A DNA stretch of 64,000 nt from G965197405 sp965197405 (GTDB taxonomy: Bacteria; Chloroflexota; Dehalococcoidia; Lucifugimonadales; JAGWBF01): the NCBI GenBank assembly GCA_965197405.1, contig OZ240206.1:1302001-1366000 (forward strand). The letters run 5' to 3'. Numbering within the stretch: the stretch's first letter is position 1; the number at the start of each line of letters is the position of its first letter. A program made the position numbers and the translations under genes. Under the pieces are notes generated by a model that was not told the DNA's origin, searched no databases, and was given only the letters and a program-made list of their open reading frames with translations. Shown piece by piece: positions 8,659 to 16,426 of the stretch.

Positions 8659-10377
8659 GCCCTAAGACGCCACGATGCCGAAACTATGCGGACTTTGGTT
8701 GACGGCAAAGATCCATCTGAAGGTGAAAGAGTATCAGAATTGATTATGGACGCTTACGGCTACTTCAAAGATCTGTTGAATTCCTCTGGAGTTGACCCCG
8801 CGAAAGTCTACCAGGGCATAGCACGCATGAACATCGTTGATGTAAAGCTGGAACCCCGTGATAATCCGCAACTCGTTTTTGAAAGCCTGAACTCGACTGG
8901 AATAGACTTAACTTTAGGGGATAAGGTGCGCAACTACCTTCTTATGGGGCTTCCAGAAGCCGACCAGACACGACTATACAATGATCACTGGAGTAAGTTG
9001 GAGAATGACTTTCGTAGAGCTGGCACAGTGCCAGACTCATTCATACGCGACTATATTGCGCTCAAACAGAAATCTACAACCCAGACTCGGGAAGACAAAG
9101 TCTATGACGAATTTAAACAGTTTTGGCCATCTTCAGACGCAGAGTCAACAGGTGGACTCCTTGGTGATATGGTCAGATTTGCTCGCTATTACGTATCATT
9201 TCTGTGGCCTTCGCTGACTCAGCACAAGGCACTATTAGCTCCAATGACCAATGTACGTTCTGGTGGAGTCGGAAATACACACGGTATGCTCATTATGCGT
9301 CTCTACGATTGCTTCGAGAGAGGTCTGCTCACGGAACGCGACTTTATCCAGGCATTGCAGCTCATTAAGAGTTATCTTCTACGCCGAGCAGTGATGGGTC
9401 TTCAGACTCGTGATTACTGGTCAGTCTTTGCTCGTATGGCCCACTCCGTAAGTGAAGATTCCGCATTCGAATCTTTCCAAGTAGCATTGGCTAGGCGAAG
9501 CTACAACTACAGATTTCCATCTGACCAAGAATTCACACAGGCATTCCAAGAGAATAATCTGTACGGACTCCGCATCTGTTTCCATATACTTGAGCGCTTG
9601 GAGAATGCAGGACAACCTGAACAAAGCCCCACAAGTACCTATTCAATCGAGCACATTATGCCTCAGCATATTGACAATGTTCCGGAATGGCAAAAGATGC
9701 TTGGCGACGAATGGAAAGCTGAACACGAGATTTGGCTACATCGGCTGGGTAACTTGACCCTCACAGCCTACAATCCTACGTACTCAAACAGGCCTTTTGC
9801 TGAAAAGAAATCCATCCCTGGCGGATTTAATGAGAGTGCCGTTCGCCTAAATCAATACGTTAAGGATCAAGAGAGATGGACCGCAAAGGGAATGGAGAGA
9901 AGAGGGAACTTATTGGCAGAACGCTCTCTCAGTATATGGCCGTACCATAATGCTGATGAGAGGCTAATTAGAGAAGAGAGGATTCGGGAGTTACAAGCTC
10001 GCGCTGGTACGCGAAGTGTGGACAGTTTAGAGATGAGTGACCACGTCAGGCAGTTGCTGTCATCTATCCAGAGTGCTATCCGTGAATTGGGTGACTCCAT
10101 TGAGGTTATTGAGAACAGATCAGTCTGCTATTACGATGATTCCACCAGTTTCTTCGCGGAACTACTGCCTGGAACTTACCATGTCAGGCTGCTCGTTCCC
10201 CTAGATTTTGATGAAGTTGAAGACCCGGAAGGATTGGCGATTAATGCCAATGACTATAAGTTCTTAAGACATGTAACCCACCGCGATTGTGGCGTGTTCA
10301 TTGATATTCGGGGGAAGCAACATATCGCCGTTGCAATGCCGATGGTCCGCCAGGCGTTTAACATGGCAGCAGACTAG
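8659..10377 (+). pseudogene. GmrSD-like DUF262/DUF1524 protein, C-terminal part
   Basis: Continues the gene begun at 7012 in the same frame once the IS630 element is removed. It holds the rest of the DUF262 region (FESLNSTGIDLTLGDKVRNY, the family's second signature near residue 180 of the joined protein). A DUF1524 HNH-type nuclease domain follows, with SIEHIMPQ near residue 455 and RLGNLTLTAYN after it. A C-terminal DUF5655-like segment ends the protein (residues about 590-703). The part by itself lacks the DGQQR nucleotide-binding motif and has no proper start; an artificial open frame begins at 8506 inside the IS. Restriction activity is therefore presumably lost unless the element excises. 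The TAG stop at 10375-10377 overlaps the TA target of IS630 copy 2. Confidence 0.85.
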
Positions 10378-10380
10378 TAG

Positions 10381-11087
10381 TCAGTCATGTTTGGAATCGA
10401 AGGGATAGAGGCGGTGTAATTTGGTTCGGGCATCCTGAGTCTTGAACCGCCAGTTGATGGTGACCCGCGCCTCGTTTCGCTCCTGCACCGAGGCCCCGAC
10501 TTCCCGTTGGAGCGATTCTGCGTCGGGGAGCCGCTGCTTCAGACAGGAGCGGGATAGCACGCTGAACTCGATCTCCGCCATGTTCAGCCAACTGCCGTGC
10601 TTGGGCGTATAGTGGAACTCCAGCCGTTTAGCTATCCGCCGGGCTTCCGGCGCGGGGAAGGTCTCGTACAACGAAGCGAGGCGATGGGTGTTCAGGTTGT
10701 CCAGCACCACCCGCACCACCTCGACCTCCGGGTAGGCCTCATCCACCAGCCAGCGCATCTGGTGGGCGAAGTCCTGCATGGTGCGCCGTTCGGTCACCGC
10801 CACCTGCCGCCAGCCAGCCAGGGGCTCACAGGCCAGGAACAGGTTGCGGGTTCCCTCCCGCCGGTACTCGTAGTCCCGACGCAGCGGACGCCCCGGCTCG
10901 GCAGGGAGAGAGGGCCGCGTCTCGGCTAACAACTGGGTGGAGGTCTCATCAAAGCAGACCACCGGCCGTTGCGGGTCATAGGGTTCGGCGTACAAATCCA
11001 GGACGTCCTCCATGTGGGCCACGAAGTCGGCGCTTACCTCGGGGATGCACCACTCCTGCTTCTGCCACGGCTTAAGGACGTTTTTTT
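10381..11087 (-). CDS. IS630 transposase, frame B (copy 2)
   Basis: Catalytic half with VVCFDETSTQL, VRVVLDNLNTHRLASLYE and NMAEIEFSVLSRSC, all three acidic positions kept and no insert at DNLNTH. It is reached from frame A by a -1 shift in the T7 (A7 on the coding strand) run at 11081-11087. The open frame extends to 11172, but upstream of the run it is not homologous. About 60-70% similar to copy 1 by eye, so a related isoform rather than a recent duplicate. Confidence 0.82.
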
Positions 11088-11528
11088 GAGCCGCTGGCGC
11101 ACCGTCTCGTGGGACAAGGATGACGCCAACCCCAACTCCACCACTTTGCCCGCCAGCAAGCGCAGGGTCCAATGGTCATGTCCTTCCGGCGCTGGGCTAC
11201 AGGCCAAGGCAATCAGAGCCTGCCCCGTACTGGATACGGGGTGGGCTTCGCCCAGGTCCTCCAGCTTCCGGTACCCGTTCGCTTGGACCCGGTCTTGCAG
11301 CGCCCCAGCCAACCCAGCTTCGGCAAAGCGGCGCTTGACGCGGAACACCGTGCCCTCGACCACATCCAAGGCTTGCGCCACCCGGGGCGCAGACCAACCT
11401 GCATCGGTCTTGAGCAGTATCCGCGCCCGAATAGTCACCCGGGCGGTACTTTTACCAGCCCGAACCAAGTGTTCCAGTTGGTTCCGCTGCTCCGGCGTCA
11501 ACCTGACTCCGTACTTTTCCCTGACCAT
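11034..11528 (-). CDS. IS630 transposase, frame A (copy 2)
   Basis: Helix-turn-helix half starting at ATG 11528 (MVREKYGVRLTPEQRNQ), 164 residues. The PVSSTGQA insert lies at residues about 95-102. Homology passes to frame B at the A7 run and the remaining codons of this frame are not conserved. Confidence 0.8.
   Translation of the reverse strand: MVREKYGVRLTPEQRNQLEHLVRAGKSTARVTIRARILLKTDAGWSAPRVAQALDVVEGTVFRVKRRFAEAGLAGALQDRVQANGYRKLEDLGEAHPVSSTGQALIALACSPAPEGHDHWTLRLLAGKVVELGLASSLSHETVRQRLKKTSLSRGRSRSGASPR
11217..11240 (-). repeat. 24-bp palindromic mini-insert in copy 2
   Basis: Same 24 bases and same codon position as 7771-7794, reading PVSSTGQA on the coding strand. This suggests it was present in the common ancestor of these IS630 copies. 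Confidence 0.85.
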
Positions 11529-11623
11529 ACCACCACCTCACTTCAACCCAGTCTGTTGCTCAGTATAGCGCCTTGGTTCAGACTCTTTAAACTACCATCA
11601 AAAACAGATTTGACTGACTACTA

Positions 11624-11805
11624 GGAACCGCGCGACCTCATCGGGGGACGCTGCAAAGGGATCAACGATATGCTCCGCATCACAGTAGTCCACGAATCTA
11701 CTCCATCCTTTCCGGTATGCGGTACGCGGTACGCGTGTTATCAGACAACTCCGAAGCGAGCGCTTCTTGCTGTAGGTTCCTATCAATTAGAGCCAGGGTT
11801 TCCAT
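11624..11805 (-). pseudogene. tyrosine recombinase (phage integrase type), N-terminal fragment, frameshifted
   Basis: From ATG 11805, behind GGAGGATGAC, the minus strand reads METLALIDRNLQQEAL then LSDNTRTAYR. After a frame change it reads RKGWSRFVDYCDAEHIVD and ASPDEVARFL. This is the SAM-like core-binding domain that opens tyrosine recombinases. The frame is broken by a 7-bp tandem duplication of CGTACCG. The gene then ends abruptly at the IS630 copy 2 target site; the catalytic domain is absent. It sits about 280 bp from an inverted-repeat methyltransferase cassette, where such recombinases often act as invertases. That link is inference. The 11806-12010 interval upstream holds no gene. 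Confidence 0.7.
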
Positions 11806-12010
11806 GTCATCCTCCGTATCTGAACAGGTATGTCTCCATAGGTTGCCCCAGGTGAGGTCTGATCCGGAGGACACACATAGACGTGTCGAAGTACCCAGGC
11901 CACCCATGTTGGACGACTAGAACCTCAAGCTCAGGCAGGCGCTAGAAGCCGTGTCGTAGGCAGCCTCGTAGGAGAGAGCACATGCGGGGACCGGCAGGCG
12001 AGCGCTGCGA

Positions 12011-12814
12011 ATGTGGCTGCACTGCTACAGCGTAGGACGTGGATATGCAATTTATCGAGGAATAACTACCGGGCTCAACGACGCCTTCATCATCGGTAAC
12101 CGGACTAAGGACGCGCTAATCGCACAAGACCCCAAGTCCGCTGAGGTCATCAAGCCCGTGCTGCACGGAAGAGACATCCAGCGTTACCAAGCCCGGTGGA
12201 AGGGATTATGGCTTATAGCTACGTTCCCTGCTCTGGGTCTCAACATCGATGACTATCCGGCTGTGAAGAGACATCTGCTCTCCTTTGGCAAACAGAGGTT
12301 GGAGCAATCGGGTAAACGGCTTCCCAACGGGGCACAGTCCAGGAAGAAGACTACCAACGCTTGGTTTGAAATGCAGGATACCTGCGCTTACCACGAAGAT
12401 TTCACTAAAGAGAACCTGCTCTGGATTGAACTTGTCAACAACGGCCGCTTCGCCTACGACAACAGCGGATTCTACGGTGAAGCTACGACATTCCTGCTTA
12501 CGGGAGAATCCATCAAGTACCTGTGTGCCGTCCTGAATGCAAAGCTAATTCGCTGGTTCCTGGAAAAGGTAGCTCCCACCTCCGGTATGGGGACACTGCG
12601 ATGGAAGAAGGTTTATGTTGAACGCCTGCCCATACCGAGAATCACTGGTCCGAGACAGCAACCCTTTAGCCGATTGGTCGACAGGATACTGATGGCAAAG
12701 GCGGGCGACCGAGATTCGGACACATCGGAAATCGAAGCAGAGATTGATGCAAGAGTTTACCAGCTATACGGATTGACGCCCTCAGAGATCGTGGCAGTGG
12801 AGCAACGCCTTTAG
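12011..12814 (+). CDS. silent C-terminal specificity cassette of the methyltransferase (TRD-B)
   Basis: Open frame of 267 codons without a convincing start of its own; homology begins at about 12045. It matches the C-terminal third of the methyltransferase encoded oppositely at 12874-14469: both contain NDAFIIGNRTKDALIAQDP, then (V/I)LxGRDIxRY, YLCAVLN, SGMGT and YGLT near the end. In between the two are strongly divergent, as expected of TaqI-type target recognition domains. The shared 50 bp (12083-12132) is identical to 13520-13569 in inverted orientation and in the same reading phase. An inversion between them would place this cassette on the methyltransferase gene. It is probably not expressed as a separate protein. 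Confidence 0.75.
   Translation: MWLHCYSVGRGYAIYRGITTGLNDAFIIGNRTKDALIAQDPKSAEVIKPVLHGRDIQRYQARWKGLWLIATFPALGLNIDDYPAVKRHLLSFGKQRLEQSGKRLPNGAQSRKKTTNAWFEMQDTCAYHEDFTKENLLWIELVNNGRFAYDNSGFYGEATTFLLTGESIKYLCAVLNAKLIRWFLEKVAPTSGMGTLRWKKVYVERLPIPRITGPRQQPFSRLVDRILMAKAGDRDSDTSEIEAEIDARVYQLYGLTPSEIVAVEQRL
12083..12132 (+). repeat. 50-bp perfect inverted repeat, left arm
   Basis: Identical over 50 bases to the reverse complement of 13520-13569, starting GCCTTCATCATCGG and ending CGCACAAGACCC. Sequence beside it diverges at once on the outer cassette side and falls to about 70% on the other. Such a sharp block of identity inside divergent genes indicates recent recombination at this site. Confidence 0.9.
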
Positions 12815-12873
12815 TCCGACTGGACTGCGACTCAGAAACGGCAACGTCGTTCAGTATAGTGGAGACCCAGGAT

Positions 12874-14469
12874 TCATTCTCGACTCGTAGCCCTGATCTC
12901 ATCTGCGGTCAAACCGTACGGTTCAAACACCAGGCTATCTAAATCGGATTCCAAGATCATGGTATTCGCCCCTATGCGCAAGGCATCTTGAATCGCATCA
13001 ACAGCTCGGATGAATGGTTGCTGACCAGCGATATCGATAACTGGAATAGGTATGCGGTCAACGGTGAATCTAATCCACCTCGTAGTACCCATCCCCGAAT
13101 TGAGCGCACTGTTCTGCATGAACCATGTTACGAGGGTGGAGTTGAGTACAGCACATAGGTACTTGAGGGAATTGCCAGTTAACATATACGCAGAATTCAC
13201 ACAGAACATCTCGCCATCGTCATACGCGAACCTGCCTACCTCCGTCAAATCAATCCAGAAAAGTTTCTCCTTGACGAATTCTGCGTGGTAAGCGCAGTTA
13301 CGGAGGTTATACGGTGTCCTGCCTTTGTCGTACCGATTTGCCAGCTGCTCGTAGTGACCGTCGAGATAGGTCTTGATGGCAGGGTAGTCATCGATCTCTA
13401 TAGGCGGTACACCGTCGTACCCGTTGTGAGTGTCGATGAGCCACATACCGGCCCACTTTGCCCGATAACGCTCAATGTCCCGGCCCCGCAGCACAGGCTT
13501 GAGAATATCCTCGGATCGCGGGTCTTGTGCGATTAGCGCGTCCTTAGTCCGGTTACCGATGATGAAGGCATCGTTGAAGCCGGTCTTTATTCCGTAGTTA
13601 ATTGCAATATCCCAATCTTTCAACGGTGTTCCCACGGCGAGCATCTTGTTCATAACGCTTTGCTCTATCGGCGAAAGCAGGCTCCACGGCATGTCGCCTT
13701 GAGGTTGGAACTCGCTCCATAGATTCTCGCCTGGCGGGAAGGTCTTGTCGACGAGGCGGTCTGTGTCTACCGCCTTGCCAGTCTCGCCGGCCTTGCCCCC
13801 GCGTCCTATCAGAATACTGGTGTCTACGATCACATTCTCAAATACGTCCTTGCCCGTCTCGATCAACCGCAGCACGGTGTGGTTGTCCGCGAAAAGGCGC
13901 CGAGTAGCCTTGCCGTACTCGGCTTTTAGCCAGCTGTTGGAACTGATGAAAGCGAGAAGGCGACTTGGTGACAGCAGCCTCAAGCCCTGTTCATAGAACA
14001 GTTGGTAAACGTCTCCCGTGCTCGCGAAGGTTGTATATCCGGCGTTTCTATACAGCTTTCCTAAGCGGCCACCGTCCTTTTGAAGCTGGACGTAAGACGG
14101 GTTGCCAATCACAACGTCAAAGCCACCGGTAACGTCAAACATATACCTCGCGTCGAACCATTCTGCGTGGTCGTTCTGGTCATAGGGGTCCCAGTTGGCG
14201 ATCTTGCCAGCGTCGGACTTGGACATACCCGCACGTTCTAGCTCCGTGGCGAGTTCGTCTCTCAGCCGGGCGTCTTCACGTCGCAGACGCAACTTCTCCT
14301 GCCGGATGCCCGCATGGAAGTGCCTCTCCCGGTTCTGTCGTAGTTCGTCGTTTAGCTCAGATACGCGACTGGCCACCCAGTGGAACCTGGACGGCCTTGT
14401 TGTCCAGTCCCAGGAGCGTATCCGCCGCCACGAATCGCGTCTCCAAGTTGGGCAGCGGCTGGATGCCAT
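12874..14469 (-). CDS. type IIG-like DNA methyltransferase, C-terminal part (NPPY motif and specificity domain)
   Basis: Second part of the methyltransferase started at 16426, in a different frame. Meaningful sequence begins at about 14390 (VASRVSELNDELRQNRERHF). It contains catalytic motif IV as IGNPSYVQL (N-P-P-Y family, amino-methylation of adenine). The TaqI-like recognition region follows, with GIKTGFNDAFIIGNRTKDAL, VLRGRDIERYRAKW, YLCAVLNSTLV, and YGLT near the end. Separation from the first part by one small indel near 14357-14390 suggests a recent frameshift or a sequence error. The joined protein would be about 1180 residues, the size of Eco57I/PglX-like enzymes. The specificity end can in principle be exchanged with the cassette at 12011-12814. 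Confidence 0.8.
   Translation of the reverse strand: MASSRCPTWRRDSWRRIRSWDWTTRPSRFHWVASRVSELNDELRQNRERHFHAGIRQEKLRLRREDARLRDELATELERAGMSKSDAGKIANWDPYDQNDHAEWFDARYMFDVTGGFDVVIGNPSYVQLQKDGGRLGKLYRNAGYTTFASTGDVYQLFYEQGLRLLSPSRLLAFISSNSWLKAEYGKATRRLFADNHTVLRLIETGKDVFENVIVDTSILIGRGGKAGETGKAVDTDRLVDKTFPPGENLWSEFQPQGDMPWSLLSPIEQSVMNKMLAVGTPLKDWDIAINYGIKTGFNDAFIIGNRTKDALIAQDPRSEDILKPVLRGRDIERYRAKWAGMWLIDTHNGYDGVPPIEIDDYPAIKTYLDGHYEQLANRYDKGRTPYNLRNCAYHAEFVKEKLFWIDLTEVGRFAYDDGEMFCVNSAYMLTGNSLKYLCAVLNSTLVTWFMQNSALNSGMGTTRWIRFTVDRIPIPVIDIAGQQPFIRAVDAIQDALRIGANTMILESDLDSLVFEPYGLTADEIRATSRE
13520..13569 (-). repeat. 50-bp perfect inverted repeat, right arm
   Basis: Partner of 12083-12132, inside the methyltransferase gene and encoding AFIIGNRTKDALIAQDP in frame. 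The 1387 bp between the arms contain the two convergent specificity cassettes and nothing else. Confidence 0.9.
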
Positions 14470-16426
14470 AGTTTTCGGCGGCAGCGGCGGGCTGCTGTTC
14501 TATGGCGAGGGAGATAAAGAAGCGTAGCTTGGCGATTTGGGTCGCTACTGGCTGGATATCGACCCCGTAGATGCTGTTTTGGACAAGGTAAAGCTTGCGA
14601 CCAACGTCGGAGCCACGGTATCGCTCGAATGTGTCGCTGATGTTCTGTAGGTCCTGGTCCCTCTGCTGTTGTGTGGCTGCGCCATAGGCTTTCTCTGTCC
14701 GCTTCAACGCCAAATCGCGCTGCAAGGCTTCCCACCGCCGATTATCGGAGTCCAGTCGCCGCAGGGCTAAGGTGAGCTTGTGGAGGACGCCCATGGGGAA
14801 GGCGCCGGAGCCGACCGCGGGGTCAAGGACCTTGAGGTCAGCAATGGCGCGGACGACGCGGTCGGCCTCCTCCGGGAGAAAGAGCTCTCCAGCGTCGCTG
14901 TAATCGAGAAGGTAGTGGAGGCGTTCTTCCCACCAGGTCCTGTCGGCGTCTTCAGGGACGACTTTCTGGACAATGGAGGCGACCAGGGCCTGGTCCACCA
15001 TGTAGTCCACGACGGCGCGGGGCGTGTAGTAGGAGCCGGTCTGCTTGCGGGCGCTCTCCTTCGTCTCAGGGTTGTAGGCAGCCAGCAAATTCTCGAAGAC
15101 CTTGCCCAGCAGCTCCGGGTCTAGGGCCACTTCTACCTCTACAGGGGTATTCTCCTCCACGGTGAACTTGTAGCCCTCAAAGAGGTCGATGAGGCCGTCG
15201 GGACCAAAGAAGAGGCGGTTGGGAATCGAGAGCAGCCGCTTGTCCACGTCGGAAAAGCAGTCGATACGATAGCCGCCCTTGCCTTTGGCCTCCTCGCTAT
15301 CGAGGCAATCAAAGAGTCTGCCATTGATGAAGGGGGTCTTGGCAAAGTGGTCGACCAAGGCATCCGCGTCGGCCATCTCGAACCGGAAGCGGTAGCGGGT
15401 GAAGTCCCGGTGGGTCGGGTTGGATTCTCTGCTGAACCCACGCCGGTCAATCTCGGTGTTGAGGGTGGCGAAGAAGAGGTTCTGCAGGACGGCGCGGTAG
15501 TAGGAGTCGCCGGTGGAGCGGTCATAGTCCTTGAGCAGCGGGGCGACCTGATTCTCCATGAAGAGCTCGGGGGCAACCAGCCCCTTCTCCTTGATGAACC
15601 AGATGAAGAGCATCCGGGTGATAAGGCGGATGACGTGCTCTTGAGGGGAGATGACCTTGTTCTCCGCAGTGGGGAAGCGAGTGAACTCAGGTTGCACGGC
15701 GCGGTCGAACCACCTGAGCAGCTCCCGGTAGAACCGGCGGTTGAGTTCCTCGGTGTCTAGGGCGGCCAGCCAGGCGGCCAGCAGTCCGTCGAAGTTCCGA
15801 GATTGGCCACGCAAGCTTATCCAACTCAACCGTTCGACTAGGGAAAGTTCCGAGAGAATGTCCAAGTGGGCGCGATGCGGCGCAGACGGCCTGATCTCAC
15901 GAATCAGAGACACGCTGCCAAGAACGTCGCGGTCTGGGTCGCGCCGGTTGGGGCGGCGATGGACGAAGGCTAGGGTCAAGAGGTCAGATGCGGTCCTGAA
16001 TAGGACGACGGTGGGTATCTGCCAGCGCTTGTTTATCTCACGGGCGAAGGTGGCGTAGTCCCCTCGCGGGTAGCTCGCCTGCTTCAACTCCACGGCGGCA
16101 AAGAGGAAGCTGCGGGCATTGCCGGTATCGAATGCCGTGCTGAAGAGCGATCCTTGTGCGGCGATCTCATGGTCGGTGAACTGAAAGAGGATACGTATCG
16201 ACTCGACTGCTTCCCTTAAGGCCCGCTCCGCCCTGGTACCGGGTGTCGGAGCCGGGTATTGCTGGATGAAGTCGTCCACCGTGGCGGGCGGGCTGTCCGA
16301 AACGAGGTTGCTCCTGTAGCCCATGATGCCCAGCAGGTCCGTAGCGGCAGCGGAGAACTCCCGGCCAGGCAGTTTGGCCAGTGCGCCTCGGATTTCGGAT
16401 GCAACGTTAGTCAGGCTCATCGTCAT
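14357..16426 (-). CDS. type IIG-like DNA methyltransferase, N-terminal part
   Basis: Starts at ATG 16426, overlapping the helicase stop by 4 bp (ATGA), so translation is probably coupled; the frame is open farther up to 16498 but inside the helicase gene. Residues about 1-200 form the N-terminal domain of Eco57I-type enzymes with a VELKQ stretch that could be part of a nuclease-like fold. A helical region follows. The SAM-binding motif is LDPAVGSGAFPMGVLHKL near residue 555, followed by YGVDIQPVATQIAKLRFF. The frame ends at 14357 just after NKAVQVPLGGQSR, and the protein continues in another frame as the gene at 12874-14469. It belongs to a four-gene leftward operon with AbiEi, AbiEii and the helicase. 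Methylation for self-protection is the likely role; whether it also cuts DNA is not clear. Confidence 0.8.
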   Translation of the reverse strand: MTMSLTNVASEIRGALAKLPGREFSAAATDLLGIMGYRSNLVSDSPPATVDDFIQQYPAPTPGTRAERALREAVESIRILFQFTDHEIAAQGSLFSTAFDTGNARSFLFAAVELKQASYPRGDYATFAREINKRWQIPTVVLFRTASDLLTLAFVHRRPNRRDPDRDVLGSVSLIREIRPSAPHRAHLDILSELSLVERLSWISLRGQSRNFDGLLAAWLAALDTEELNRRFYRELLRWFDRAVQPEFTRFPTAENKVISPQEHVIRLITRMLFIWFIKEKGLVAPELFMENQVAPLLKDYDRSTGDSYYRAVLQNLFFATLNTEIDRRGFSRESNPTHRDFTRYRFRFEMADADALVDHFAKTPFINGRLFDCLDSEEAKGKGGYRIDCFSDVDKRLLSIPNRLFFGPDGLIDLFEGYKFTVEENTPVEVEVALDPELLGKVFENLLAAYNPETKESARKQTGSYYTPRAVVDYMVDQALVASIVQKVVPEDADRTWWEERLHYLLDYSDAGELFLPEEADRVVRAIADLKVLDPAVGSGAFPMGVLHKLTLALRRLDSDNRRWEALQRDLALKRTEKAYGAATQQQRDQDLQNISDTFERYRGSDVGRKLYLVQNSIYGVDIQPVATQIAKLRFFISLAIEQQPAAAAENYGIQPLPNLETRFVAADTLLGLDNKAVQVPLGGQSRI

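Larger units (their letters stand above)
10377..11621 (-). mobile_element. IS630-family insertion sequence, copy 2
   Basis: A 1245-bp element with ends GTAGTCAGTCA (left) and its inverse TGACTGACTAC (right), flanked by TA at 10375-10376 and 11622-11623. It is orientated leftward. On its left it abuts the stop codon of the GmrSD-like gene; on its right it abuts the cut end of a tyrosine recombinase gene. It carries the mini-insert at 11217-11240. Confidence 0.9.
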
